Counted from the first letter of the stretch, positions 30,367 through 41,042 are shown. The stretch is DNA of 64,000 nucleotides from Bemisia tabaci (GCF_918797505.1 NC_092796.1:51528411-51592410), one strand, 5' to 3'. A program made the numbers and translations. Notes: a model not told the origin generated them from the letters alone.

Positions 30367-30686
30367 TTGAAGGGTGTCCTTCGAAAAAGAAGGAAACCCT
30401 TATTCATAGTCGTTCTTTAAACAGCTCTTTTCCTCTTAGGAGACCCCATTTGGTTTACATTGTGATTCAGGAAGAATTAAGAATTCTCTCAAAATATAGC
30501 TTCATGAAAAGGACAATTTTTGCTATGTTGAATCTTCCTTATTCGCAACGTAAACCAAATGAGGCCTTCTAAGGAAAGGAGCTGTTAAAGGTACGGCTGT
30601 AAATTCGACCACTAATACTTTTCTTATGGAGACTCTACGCCTCACGATAAAATTTTAAGCATAAAAATGCATTTTCTTTATTAGGA
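30367..30686 (+). repeat. 320-bp tandem repeat, unit 1
   Basis: The unit starts 'ttgaagggtgtccttcgaaa' and ends 'ttattagga'. It contains an internal inverted pair, 'ccccatttggtttacat' with 'gtaaaccaaatgagg', about 115 bp apart, so each unit is itself a hairpin. Unit 2 follows directly with a period of 320 bp. Confidence 0.8.
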
Positions 30687-31000
30687 TTGAAGGGTTTCCT
30701 TCAAAAAAGAAGGAAACCCTTATTCATAGTCCTTCTCTAAACAGCTCCTTTCCTCTTAGGAGACCCCATTTGGTTTACATCGTGATTAAGGAAGAATTAA
30801 GGACTCTCTCAAAATATAGCTTCATGAAAAGGACAATTTTTGCTATGTCGAATCTTCCTTATTCGTGATGTAAACCAAATGAGGCCTTCTAAGGAAAGGC
30901 CGGAGCTGTGTGAATTTAACGCCAAATACTTTTCACATGAAGATTGTAAGCCTCAAGATAAAATTTTAAGCATAAAAATGCATTTTTTCGATTAGGATTT
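30687..31000 (+). repeat. 320-bp tandem repeat, unit 2
   Basis: It repeats unit 1 nearly in full ('ttgaagggtttccttcaaaa', 'ccccatttggtttacatcgt', 'ataaaattttaagcataaaa'). Small differences include a gctgttaaag segment replaced by 'ccggagctgtgt'. After 31000 the sequence changes to a CpG-rich block. Confidence 0.8.
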
Positions 31001-31360
31001 GTCTGAGGCGAAGCGGATGGCTCGGATCCTTGCGATCCGTTGGCAAGTCCTGGGCCCGATCCGACAACAGCACCGCCGCGGTCGTTGGTGTTGCGGCTGC
31101 CCACTTTCGCCTAAAAGTGGCACACACTCTACTTAAACTCCCTCTTCCCGGATGTGGCCATGCTCCAGGGTTGCCGGACGCGCGGGATTGTCCCCCCGCT
31201 ATTTCCCGGTGAAATCGGGCGTTCTCGGCCCCACTTGGCAGGCTCCAATTTCGCGCTTGAAGTTTCAGTACTATCTCCGCGAGACGTTATTGCTCCTTAG
31301 TAGAATGGTCCGCTTTTTCCCTCTCGGCCGGCATCCCATCCGATATGCAGCCAGGAATTC
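31001..31360. other. CpG-rich block
   Basis: GC-rich from about 31005 to 31260, with overlapping ORFs on both strands (30916-31104, 31030-31212, 31152-31421). No domain recognised. Possible promoter-type island. Confidence 0.3.
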
Positions 31361-31837
31361 TTTCGCATTTCCCCCTCGGAACTTTCAAGATTTCGAATCG
31401 AGGCTGCGGGCTGATTGTTGAAATTGATAGACAAATCTATAGACAAAGAAACGAAAAGGATTTGGGGGGATCCAATTGGTGGAGACGAGTGGTTGCAATG
31501 GAAAAAGAGGAATTTTTTCGCGTTTCCCCTCGGAACTTTCAAGATTTCGAATCAAGGCTGCGGGCTGATTGTTGAAATTGATAGACAAAGCTATAGACAA
31601 AGAAGACAAAAGGGATATGGAGGGGTCCTATTCATGAAGACTAGTAGTTGCAACGGACGAAGAAGGTAGAGAATAAACTAACTAACGGCAACCCACGGGA
31701 GACCCCATAGTTTGTCCATCATTTTCTCTCTTAGTCCGTAGGACCCAACCTCAACCAATAGGATCGCTCCATCCATACTCTCCATATGTTTTCTTTGTCT
31801 ATAGGTCTGTCTATCAATTCCAATAATCAGCTCGCAG
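31361..31837 (+). mobile_element. MITE family B, copy 2, with ~153-bp duplicated left end
   Basis: The flank plus left terminus (ccctcggaactttcaagatt, then ggctgcgggctgattgttga) occurs at 31361-31515 and again at 31516-31670, a tandem duplication with a ~153-bp period. The second unit continues into a full family B body with 'aactaactaacggcaaccca' in the centre and the right end 'ctttgtctatagg…ccaataatcagctcgcag'. Non-coding; ORFs at 31345-31669 are frames through the repeat. Confidence 0.75.
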
Positions 31838-31954
31838 AATGTCAGTTGGGCTGATCACAAAATCGTCCTTTGATGCTTTCGGATTATGAATAAGCATAAT
31901 TTAAAAGACACGTCCAAACACCAAACTTCCAGTACAAGTTTAGCGAAGACTTCC

Positions 31955-32151
31955 CCCTTCAAAAAACACGGTGCATGACGTCATCCACGGCGGTGTGCAT
32001 GCTATGGTTACTTCCACCTTGGTCTCTTCCGTGTTAAAAGTCGAGCAATTGATGCAAATGTGCACACCACTAACTGATGAATCAAATGAGTAAGAAAGCG
32101 CGATACGTGCCCCTGCCATATATGACGTCATACACCGTGTGTTTCAAAGGG
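31955..32151 (+). mobile_element. TIR element with CACGGTG-ATGACGTCAT arms
   Basis: 'cccttcaaaaaacacggtgc' then 'atgacgtcat' on the left pairs with 'atgacgtcatacaccgtg' then 'tgtttcaaaggg' on the right. ~197 bp, non-coding. The arms contain a perfect CRE-like TGACGTCA palindrome, which here is explained by the inverted repeat. No other copy was noticed. Confidence 0.7.
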
Positions 32152-32355
32152 CGATATCCTCGTTGATATCGGCAGCAGAACCAGACGTTAGAACAGATCT
32201 TTTTTTTTTGTTTTTTTTGTATGCTCTGTATGCTTAAACCATCAAAATGCGATTCCGTGACTATTGACGAAAATACGTAATCTCAAAAACAGTCTCTTCG
32301 ATTTTCGATTTCCTTTTCTTGCACACTCAACTTTCAGATACATAATTTACGGTAG
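32152..32355. other. Spacer with poly-T run
   Basis: A T-rich run interrupted by one G lies at 32200-32219. No gene recognised. Confidence 0.4.
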
Positions 32356-32490
32356 CTAGATGGCATTCGTCAAGATATGAAGAGATGCCAGCCTCCGGAG
32401 GATCTCTGCCATCACAGATTCCTGTGGCGGGTAGGCGTCGCAGGGCGCCCTAGCGCGCCGTAAAAGCGACTTACACATACATATATTTCC
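32356..32490 (+). pseudogene. Non-LTR retrotransposon 3' tail, copy 2
   Basis: The frame 32356-32463 ends with TAA and encodes DGIRQDMKRCQPPEDL, then HHRFLWRVG, clearly the same peptide as 29208-29351. The codon just before 32356 that should encode Trp reads TAG. The 3' end again runs into 'cttacacatacatata'. 5'-truncated and inactive. Confidence 0.7.
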
Positions 32491-33293
32491 TAGTGCGCAA
32501 AGGTCGGTTGAAGTCCTTGACCACATTGGAATTAGGATGTTCGTTCGTTTGTTTCATACATTTAAGGTGTTTTAGCAAAGCTGGGCCACTAGCACCGAGA
32601 GCAGAGATCACAAAAAGAGAGGTACAAAAAATTGAAGGATAGGACAAAGAAAAAATAAATTTTTGGATGTATAAGCTAAAAAACGACGAAAACATCAAGT
32701 CTTGCTGATTTAAAAGAATCCAACATCGAAATACGATTCTCTGTATGAGCAGCACGAGTGACCTATTCTGTTTATTTGCAGGTCCAGTTTTTGCGGTAGC
32801 ATACTCTCGGTACCTATTTACGAGAGTGGCCTCAGACGCACGGTAGAATGCGTGTGGTAAAGCGCTATTGTTTGATGTTTTACTGTTCTTGAAACCGGTG
32901 ACCGCCAGTTTTTACTCATCTTCATTGGTGTTTACTCATTTGAATACGTACGATTCCTTTCTCCTCACTCTGTTTACTAATTATATCACCTCCAATGATT
33001 ATCGTCTCACTGTTGCCAGATTTTACTATAAAATCAGAGCCACTTCAAAGTTTAGTCGTGACTATTTCAGATTAACATGTAGAATTGGTCGAATTGTGAA
33101 CTCCGACAACGAGAACGTATGAATAACATGCCTAATTCATACTAATTTCGAATGAGTATCATATGAATATTCATATGTTACACACCCGGATTTCGTTCTT
33201 TTAGGACACTCAATGTCTGGTTGTGCTTGCACGTTGCACGTGTATACATGTTCATTAAGACCTCCCTCTTCATCAGGATTCTTTGCCATAGTT
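32491..33293. other. Unassigned stretch
   Basis: No recognised gene. The minus ORF 32471-32755 overlaps the retrotransposon tail and the plus ORF 32868-33122 has no motif. Confidence 0.35.
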
Positions 33294-34498
33294 TCAAATA
33301 GGGAAATATCGATAATCGATCATTCACGCCTCGCCATTGAAAAGCAGCAGGGCGCATTCACTTTAGTGAGCGGGAACAGGACGATATTTCGCCTTCAATT
33401 CACGAGGTAGGCAAAAGCGGACCCACAAGAGTCGCAATAGTTGTATCGTTAATCCGCAACTGTGAAGCGTCTTTGAAAAGCGGCGCGCCTTCAATTTTCA
33501 CGCATGCAACCTGGGCATCCGTCGAACACGAATAGTTGCATCAAAGAGTTGCGGTGCTGTTGTCTCGCCTCCATCACACGTAGCTGACTTAAAACGCATT
33601 ACAAACGAGGGGCGGCTTGTTATCAGAGGCGGATTCTACTGTAGGTTGACAAAGATGACGATCCTCTGTCTGGTCGCGCTCCTCCAAAAATAGATTCGTT
33701 TACATGAAGTTAAATGGAGAAAAAACTGATACTACTGATAATTTTATGCTAATAGTTTTACGCAGATAAATAGGCAATTTTGCAAAAGGTTTTGCCGTAT
33801 ACACCATTAAAACTGTCGCGCGGTATCCTTGGTTACTTTGGGTTGATTCTCTTTCGGTTAAATCAATCAAAACGATTTGGTTTCGGTTTGGTTTGGTTAA
33901 CTTATCAAATGTTTGGTTAAATTATCCGAGACCGTAGGTTGCTCCAAGAAACTCAAAAATAAGAAAGTCTCCTTCTGCAAACACTCATGATTTCCTCATT
34001 CCTGTCAAATTCGGTCAACTTACCCGAGAGAAAAACTATTCGAGAGAAATTAATTTGAGTTACATTGCGTTATTCAACTACCCTGGCATAAAATTTTGAT
34101 TCCTATTTTCAACTGCACGTAGAAGAGAAATCCAAGAGGGTTGCAAACACTTCATGATAAAAAATCTCACCTAGTGACAGCGAGTCTAACTCGAATAATG
34201 ACACACTACCACCATAGTTTTAATGATAGGCAAAGTTGAAAAAAAAATTTGCATTGATGAGCAGGTAACACGTTTCAGGAATAAATTGCATCGGCAAACG
34301 CATTCACATTATAAGAGGCGGCGCTCTATCGAGAGAACAAGGTCATGCTAAGAGGGAATTGACCCCGGACAACTTTCTCCATGGACGGCGGCGGCGGCCA
34401 CTTCGCTGCACTACTAACCTTATGCCGCGTGTGTGAATGCGACCGCCCCCCCCCCTTTCCCCCCGAGCCCCCTAACCACCTCTTGGGCGGCTCAGCAC

Positions 34499-34663
34499 CA
34501 GTGGCGTGGCGTGCTTTGCGATATATCGATTGTTATGCCATTTAAACCTATGGAAAAGGATCGATAAACAGGGTGTTCGCAGCGAACACCTTTGTAATCG
34601 ATTCTTTACCATAGGTTTAAATGGCATAACAATCGATATATCGCAATTCACGCCACGCCACTG
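34499..34663 (+). mobile_element. hAT MITE family H with perfect 8-bp duplication
   Basis: The ends CAGTGGCGTGGCGTG and CACGCCACGCCACTG are perfect inverted repeats. The element is flanked by CTCAGCAC on both sides (34491-34498 and 34664-34671), which fits the hAT nTnnnnAn target pattern. The 165-bp interior is almost entirely palindromic, with 'atcgattgttatgccattta' on the left, its complement on the right, and a central 'gtgttcgcagcgaacac'. It lies inside the large foldback element and so is younger than it. Confidence 0.9.
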
Positions 34664-34789
34664 CTCAGCACCTGGAGGTAAAGTGGCTCCCTCAAGCGGG
34701 GAGTCTGTGCATGCACTTTGTGGGGGGCGGGGGCAGCACTGTGACCCTTGGCTTTCATTAGAGGGGGTAAAAGCAAATTAAATTTACAA

Positions 34790-35236
34790 AAGGAAAGATC
34801 AAGAATGAAGAGGAGGAAGAGAGAGATGAGAATGAAGAAGAATCTTATTGAATGAGGTATAGAAAGGGAATAAAAAGAAACCACCTACACGCCAACGAGA
34901 ATAAGTGAAGGAAGATGAGTGAAGGAAGACGAGGAGGGACGAAAAGAAACGACGAATAGGAAAGGAGAGAGGTAATGAAGAAAAATGAGAGAGATTAAAG
35001 CGTGAAGAACAATAAAAAAAAACCACTCAAGGTCCTCGAGAGGCAGACTGCGGAAGGTCGAAGAAGAATAGAAAGAAAGAAAAAAAGGAAAGAAGAAAAG
35101 AAAAAGAAGGAAAGAAGAGGGATGAAGAAGAATATGAAAAAGTGGGAGGAGGAGGAGGAGAAAGACGATGATAATGAAGGATAATCAAATAGAGGACGCA
35201 TAAACCAGAATAAAGAAAAAAAGAATAAAGAAAAAG
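34790..35236 (+). repeat. Purine-rich tract inside the foldback element
   Basis: Predominantly A/G on the + strand (gaagaggaggaagag, gaaagaaagaaaaaaagg, ggaggaggagg). The Phe/Leu/Ser-rich minus ORFs (34799-35026, 34995-35276) and the Lys/Glu-rich plus ORF are composition artefacts. Confidence 0.8.
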
Positions 35237-35914
35237 AGGGATGTTGATTTAACCAAACGTTTGATAAGTTCACCAAACAAAACCAAGTCGTTTAAGTTGA
35301 TTTAACCGAAAGAAAATCAACTCAACGTATCAAAGGACACAGACAGTTTTAACGGTGAAAACGGAAAAACCTTATGCAAAATTGTCTATCTATCTGTATG
35401 AAACTATCAGCATAAAATTATCAGTACTATCAGTTTTCTCTCCATTTAAACCCATGTAAACGATTCAATTTTTGGAGGAGCGAGACAAGAATCTATTATC
35501 CAACATGTGTTTAACCAGAGGATCGTCATTTTTGTCAACCCACAGTAGAATCCGTCTCTGATAACAAGCCGCCCCTCGTTTGTAATGCGTTGTAAGTCAC
35601 ATACGAGTGATAGAGGCGAGACAACAGCACCGCAACTTTTTGATGCAACTATTCGTGTTCGACGGATGCTCAGGTTGCATGCGTGAAAATTGAAGGCTCG
35701 CCGCTTTTCAAAGACGCTTCACAATTGCGGACTAACGATACAACTATTGCGACTCTTGCGGGCCCGCTTTTGCCTACCTCGTGAATTGAAGGCGGAATAT
35801 CGTCATGTTTCCGCTCAGTAAGTAAATAAGCCCAGCTGATCTTCAATGGCGAGGCGTGAATGATCGATTATCGATATTTTCCCATTAGAAAATACGGTGA
35901 AGAATCGATTAGTA

Positions 35915-36013
35915 ACATGTTCAGTTTGTCGGGAACATTATGTTTGTCGATCCTTTTCCACAGGTTTAAATGGCAGCTCAATCGATGGATCGCAAAACAC
36001 GCCACGCCACTGC
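35915..36013 (+). mobile_element. hAT MITE family H, right-end fragment
   Basis: 'gaatcgattagtaacatg', 'tcgatccttttccacagg', 'tttaaatggca' and the right terminus 'cacgccacgccactg' match the right two-thirds of 34499-34663. The left end is degraded or missing. Confidence 0.6.
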
Positions 36014-36059
36014 TGTTCTTACGCGTCCCCTAATGTCTTTTTGGTGGACTAGGACCATG

Positions 36060-36417
36060 CAATTGCCGCTCTCTGATTGGTCGGCTAGCATGGAGCCCTA
36101 GAGTTGGATCAATTTAAACAATCCCCAGTCCCTCCGCTCCCAGCTCGCTCAATGTGAACAAACAAAATGGTGACAGAGATTTACAAAGTTCTGGACGTGA
36201 TTTTGGATGTGATGGAAACTTTTTAATATCCAACTTCTGAATTGCTTGGACTCCAACTTTGACGGATATTTATGCCAAAAATTAACCTTTGAGTATGATT
36301 ATCATTCATTTCTCAACCGATAATACGTGGCCCTCTGGGTCGAGTTTGTTTACATTGGTCCAACTTAGCAGCTCCATGATAGCCTAAAACTGATGAACCA
36401 ATCAGAGAGCGGCACAG
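36060..36417 (+). mobile_element. TIR element family M
   Basis: 'ttgccgctctctgattggt' on the left pairs with 'accaatcagagagcggca' on the right. 'gttggatcaatttaaacaat' and 'gtttacattggtccaac' and the 'agcatggagccc'/'gcagctccatgat' blocks continue the pairing loosely. ~358 bp, non-coding. Confidence 0.6.
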
Positions 36418-36842
36418 AGATGGCAATACTCTCCCGTATACAGGTACTCTAAGTATAAGTAATCGCTCAACTTGATTGGAAACCCGTGCAGGTCACACGT
36501 GAGTGCAGAGCAGACAGCAGCGGTCTGGCGAACTCGCTTGCAAGTCGATCTTTGGCGTTGATCTGACGTGACGTAAGGAAGGACGGCAACGGTGCGCGGA
36601 CTGTAAGACAGAAGCATGGAAATAGTGGAATGAACGTAAGCCACAGGCGTTAGCATAATAGGTGGCCAATTGTGTCGTTATCGGGCCTAAGCCCCGGCCG
36701 TGCCATTGTAAGTGCGCTCAAGCACGTTGTGTGTTGTGTCCATGTTTCAGGATTCCGAGCAGCCAATTAGGTAACCGTTAAACAGTGAGTGTTGACTGTT
36801 GAGTCTTGACTCATCCGCGATAACGCCCTCGAATTTGTTACT
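36418..36842. other. Unassigned spacer
   Basis: No gene recognised. The minus ORF 36402-36656 (84 codons) has no motif. Confidence 0.35.
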
Positions 36843-37281
36843 CTCGATACACGCTCAAATTCCCGAACCAATCACCATCAAAGTGTCGGGAGTCATCAGT
36901 CTTAAAATCATTACTTTACTTAATTTCAAAATGAAAACTTAGCAGAGATGTTTTGTGCGGCAGGAAAAGATGGCACTCCGTTCTGATCAAAATTTAACGG
37001 CCCATCAGCCCTGGATAGACGATCAAATTCCGAACCAATTTCGATCAGAGTAGACGTGCTGATGACTGATGGTCACCATTTACCATCAAATTTTGATGGG
37101 CCGCACTATTTTGTTCAAAAAGTAAGATCAGAATGGAGTGCCACTATTCATCATTTCATGCCACAGGAAACATTTCTGCAAAGTTTCCATTTTAAAATTA
37201 AAGCAAATTAATGAGTTTAAGACTGATGACTCCCGACACTTTGATGGTAATTGGTTCGGGGAATTTGATCGTCTACATCGA
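36843..37281 (+). mobile_element. TIR element family N
   Basis: This ~439-bp element begins 'ctcgatacacgctcaaattc' then 'ccgaaccaat' and ends 'attggttcggggaatttgat' then 'cgtctacatcgag'. 'accatcaaagtgtcgggagt' pairs with its complement near 37228. A second inner inverted pair ('tgatcaaaatttaacggccc' with 'catcaaattttgatgggccg') lies around 37000 and 37085. Non-coding. Confidence 0.7.
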
Positions 37282-37299
37282 GGCCTAAAGAGGACTGTT

Positions 37300-37436
37300 G
37301 CAGGGTGACCATCACCGCGAAGTATCTAAACATTTCTAGGAAAAATATTCAAATTTTCCCGAGAAATGAACATATTTTATCGGTAGTAAGGCGGAGTCCG
37401 AACGTTCATACGAAGTTCTTCCTCAGCTTAGCAGTT
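37300..37436 (+). mobile_element. MITE family A, degraded right half
   Basis: The AT-rich centre 'ggaaaaatattcaaattttc', then 'gttcatacgaagttcttcct' and 'agcttagcag', correspond to a worn family A right end. Confidence 0.45.
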
Positions 37437-38044
37437 TTGGTCCATGTGACCAAACGTGGGCGTGCCTCTCTCCAAAACTCCACCCTTAAAAGTTTTCGGG
37501 CTAGTGCTGGTGCGCCTCTTGAATAAGAAGGTATGCTACCCATTGGAGAATCTTCACTTGGCTCGGCTGTTTTTTTTTCCACCCGGCTTGGAGATGAATT
37601 GTTGTCATAAATAGATGATATAACTGTTACCGAGAGAATCACGTAAGCCGCATTGAACTTAGGACCTGTTACTTGCCTCTGTAAATAAATACGAATATAT
37701 TATGGGGTCACGTAACTCCGCGACGGGAGTGTGTATGTGTGAGAGATGTATGTTATCACCGTGTTACGTCTACAAGGTCCCAATTCATGACCTCCAGCCC
37801 CCCTTCACCCCTCCCCATCGCCCTCTCATGTAAAGGAGATTACAGTGTGTCCTCTCAACGTTGCCTAATAGCGCCTGTATGACTATAGAGCAGACAGGGG
37901 AAAAAATGAAGAAAGAAAGAAAAAAAGGAGAAAATGCTAAAAATCGACGGAGGAATGTTGCAAGAATTATCGGCATTTCTTGGCTCAGCGGTCAAACTCG
38001 ATGAATTTCGTGCTTGTTGTTCAACTTCAGCCTGGTATGCTCTC
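37437..38044. other. Unassigned spacer
   Basis: Nothing recognised apart from the flanking duplication of the next element. Confidence 0.35.
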
Positions 38045-38210
38045 CAATGGCGTAGCGTGAAATGCGATGTATCGATTGTTATGCCATTTAAGGCCATATT
38101 AAAGAATCGATTATTAAGGTGTTCGCTGCGAACACCGTGTTCATCGATCCTTTCCCATGGGTTTAAATTTCATGACAAATCGATGTATCGCAATTCACGC
38201 CAAGCCAGTA
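38045..38210 (+). mobile_element. hAT MITE family H, copy 2
   Basis: The left end 'caatggcgtagcgtg' and right end 'cacgccaagccagta' are close relatives of the 34499 element. The flanking octamers 'atgctctc' (38037-38044) and 'gtgctctc' (38211-38218) match at 7 of 8. The central 'gtgttcgctgcgaacac' palindrome is conserved. Confidence 0.8.
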
Positions 38211-39433
38211 GTGCTCTCGCAACTTTTATCAGTCGACTTTAGGGAACGAGTTCTGGAACTGCCACTGGAAGAAATTCTTGAGTGTCTCCTCCTTGTTGAC
38301 AACACCGTATAGGTAAAAGGTTAGTTTTCACACATTTGGACATAAAAGAGTTGGATTTTAGTAGAGAATATCCCTTGGAATATATTTCTAAACTAGTTTC
38401 AGTTGAAATCATTGAGATCTCATTTTTTTCCAAAACTGCATGCACTTATCCTGTTTATCTCCCAAACCCATTCCAAACCAAACTCCTCTTACGTTAGGGT
38501 TTTGCATTCGAAGACTACGGCATCAGTGTTTTGACGAAAACTTAAAACGAGAAAACGCCAAAAAATGTCATACCAAACCGCAGCTACAAGCTAGGATGTG
38601 AAATTTTCAGTTCAATAAATGTAGTTTCTAAAGAAGAAAAAAATCTAAGATTCTTTTCTTCCACTTTCGAGGCACGAAATTGCCAACTTTACAACACGAC
38701 TCTACACTCTCTGTTAGCAAAAAAGGAAAGTTCCAGTGGAACTCGCGAAATCCGATTTTTCAACCCAACCCAAAAAAATGTGCCCCACCGGAAATGTCAA
38801 TTCTAGATGGAGTGAGATCTCTTTCCCTATAAATAGATGGCAAATTTTTAGGATCATTTCATCGCAAGTATAAGTGCAGATTTTTTCACTCGCTACTCGT
38901 AAATTGCTAATAACGGCCTTTCTGAAAAAACCTCCGTGGATTTGGGGAGTTCCGCGTACTCTTGTGGACTGTCACACACATTTTAAATCTATATCACCAT
39001 GATATTACGTGGGAATCAGTACATTATGTCGATTGGATTGGCGATAGAGTGCTTTTTGATTACTTTCCACCTGCTGCAAATGTATGTTACAATTTAGTCC
39101 TTTACAGCTTTTCATGCAATGTGTACATTTTTCCCGAGCATGCAGCTTTTTTATGATGGTTCTGTAAATGAGGAAAACAAGCAAAAAACGTCCCAAATGA
39201 TCCGCAATACTAAAAATAAACTCCAGACCCATGGCAATGTACACATGTGACGCATTACCATGATGTGGTATATGTAGTGGCACGTGGTTTTCCTCAGCGA
39301 CTAGCATCAGGAAACCAACCCCCAGTTTCCCACCCTCTACAACATTCTAACATGCTACAATCCGAAGAGAGGAATTCATACTAAGATCACCCTACTGGTG
39401 TTAGGAGCCCTGTGCGAAACTGTTCTACATATC
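38211..39433. other. Unassigned 1.2-kb stretch
   Basis: No recognised gene or shared repeat. Small ORFs 38239-38445 (minus), 38962-39156 and 39005-39307 (minus) lack motifs. Confidence 0.35.
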
Positions 39434-39552
39434 GTCGCTCCGCTGACGTAAGGGCGTAACTATATTTCTATATGAACCCCGGAGAGCATAGATTTATACG
39501 GAGCACATGGGTCACGTGGAAACTGAGGTACGTTCTTACGTCAGAGGAGCTA
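39434..39552 (+). mobile_element. TIR element family S, complete copy
   Basis: The ends 'gtcgctccgctgacgtaagg' and 'cttacgtcagaggagctac' are inverted repeats of a ~119-bp element. The split copy at 9901-9916 plus 10150-10255 is the same family. Confidence 0.65.
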
Positions 39553-39555
39553 CAA

Positions 39556-39915
39556 TATACAGGGTGCCCCAGAATGAAATCGCAGACTGCGAGGACAAAT
39601 AGGAAATCGACCCGCAAAGAATCCGAATTTCATGGCCTTCCCCCTTGCCTTCGGAGTTACACTCTTTAAAAGTTTGGGCGAAAATCCGGTTATAATGCTT
39701 GAAAGTAGCACTTTTCATGCAAATTTCCAAGCTGAACACATTTAAGACGACAAAGAAATAGGGGGTCATAGTTAAGGTGGGTGGGGCCAGGGAAGCTTTG
39801 GATAGTTGAAGGAGTTTTTTTTTCAGGGAAAATGTTTTATAACAAAAAAGTCTTACTTCATCCCAAAAATCGATTCTGGAAAAATTCGTGTTCAACTCCG
39901 GGACACCCCGTATAC
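39556..39915 (+). mobile_element. TIR element with TATACAGGGTG ends
   Basis: The left 'tatacagggtgccccagaat' and right 'caactccgggacaccccgta' then 'ta' are inverted ends. The ~360-bp interior is non-coding. The minus ORF 39536-39943 spans the whole element and ends in its flanks; it has no transposase signature. TACAGGGTG ends are common in insect DNA transposons but do not fix the superfamily. Confidence 0.6.
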
Positions 39916-40295
39916 TTCTGACCGTGAGCAGAGCACGCTTCAAACTTCTATTACTTTCTTATTTTTATTTTTTGCATGAGATCTAGTCCGAAATAAATAT
40001 TCAGTTCATTGACGGGGGATTCAGAGGGTTATTATCGTCCTGTGTGGGGGTGGGAGTGGGAACAAGGGAACAAAACGGGCGAGGGGTTTTATTTCTGACG
40101 GTGGCGGCGGTGGCGAGAGGGCCACGTGAGTCGCTCTCGATCCCCACGTGAGTCCACTAGCATGCTTCTCCTCGTCCAACCACCCACCCTCCCCCTCTCG
40201 GTGCCCCCTATCGCCACTCCGCCTGCTTCGCCGCGACAGGGTATCATAAGCTATTAGCATTAGCACAGACGACACAGAAATCCAATCGATCCATG

Positions 40296-40549
40296 CTGCC
40301 ATGCTAAGGAAAAACGCCGTATGAACCTCCAGGCGTTGCCAAATTTCCTCCGATAAGATACGATAATTATCGCGGAAATTTAAAATATATTTCTTCCAAT
40401 TTTTTAGACTATTTTGCACGCAACTTAATCTAAAACACTTGAAAATTTTGAGAAAAAATATACATAGATTTCTTCAAAAATACATGTTTTATCCGGGGAA
40501 ATTTGGCAACTCTCGAATGTTCTTACGGCGTTTTTCCTTAGCACGGCAG
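40296..40549 (+). mobile_element. MITE family A, copy 4
   Basis: Well-preserved: left 'ctgccatgctaaggaaaaac' then 'gccgtatgaacctccaggcg'; right 'aaatttggcaactctcgaat' then 'ggcgtttttccttagcacgg' and 'cag'. The ~60-bp arms are easily aligned. The minus ORF 40021-40419 and plus ORF 40439-40624 cross it and are not genes. Confidence 0.85.
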
Positions 40550-40596
40550 AGTAGATCCGAGCCCATTCGCAGACCCAGCACGTTGGCAATATTGTT

Positions 40597-40690
40597 TTCT
40601 CTCCATTTAAACATATGGAAATGAATCGATTCTCGGAAGGGTCTGGTGCTCCGATAAGAATCGATTCCTCAACAGAAGTTTAAATGGAAG
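40597..40690 (+). mobile_element. Short palindromic element H2, copy 2
   Basis: 'ctccatttaaacatatgg' and 'gaagtttaaatggaag' flank 'aatcgattctcgg' and 'aagaatcgattcctc', around a centre 'ggtgctccg' also seen at 54697. Confidence 0.55.
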
Positions 40691-40814
40691 AGGGTGTGTT
40701 ATGTTTACGCTGCCTTAGCCGTGCCCGGAAAACTGCACGCGCGGTGCTTTCATAATAGCGTTTGCAGAAAAGAAAATATTTAAAAAGTGACCGTCAAAAA
40801 TAAATGACGTAATG

Positions 40815-41042
40815 GAGTTTCCGAGACGAAGGAAGGCAACTCCATGGCAAGGTTGCAAAATTGACTATTAACAATTCGGTTTTGTATCAGAATAATACTG
40901 AGCAATGCATATCAAAAATTTTGCTGAAATGTTGCTCGTAATCGGTTGAAAACGCTTGACAATTTTTTTTTTCAGAAATAGTCCAATTTTGAATGGAAAT
41001 TTTCAACGTTGAAAATTCTCGTTCTTTCGCCTAGAAAGTGAC
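40815..41042 (+). mobile_element. TIR element family V, copy 2
   Basis: The left 'gagtttccgagacgaaggaa' and right 'gttctttcgcctagaaagtg' then 'ac' correspond to the family V ends at 19979-20229. The inner 'ggcaaggttgcaaaattgac' and 'caacgttgaaaattctcg' blocks agree. Confidence 0.65.

Larger units (their letters stand above)
33294..35888 (+). mobile_element. 2.6-kb foldback element with ~630-bp arms
   Basis: The left arm 33294-33922 and right arm 35246-35888 are imperfect reverse complements with a few small indels. Anchor pairs include 'tcgataatcgatcattcacg' (33309) with its complement at 35856-35875, 'ggggcggcttgttatcagag' with its complement near 35557-35576, and 'tttggttaaat' with its complement at the inner edges. 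The interior (33923-35245) carries a later hAT MITE and a purine-rich tract, and no transposase. No target duplication was resolved. It resembles large foldback DNA elements of insects. Confidence 0.8.

Noticed and set aside
31955..32151. cAMP-response enhancer because of two TGACGTCA sites
   Set aside because: The two sites are the paired arms of a TIR element, so their duplication is explained structurally.
34995..35276. Minus-strand hydrophobic ORF as a membrane protein
   Set aside because: It is the complement of an A/G-rich tract. The Phe/Leu/Ser content comes from composition.
39536..39943. 135-codon minus ORF as a transposase
   Set aside because: It covers a TIR element end to end but contains no catalytic signature and reads into both flanks.
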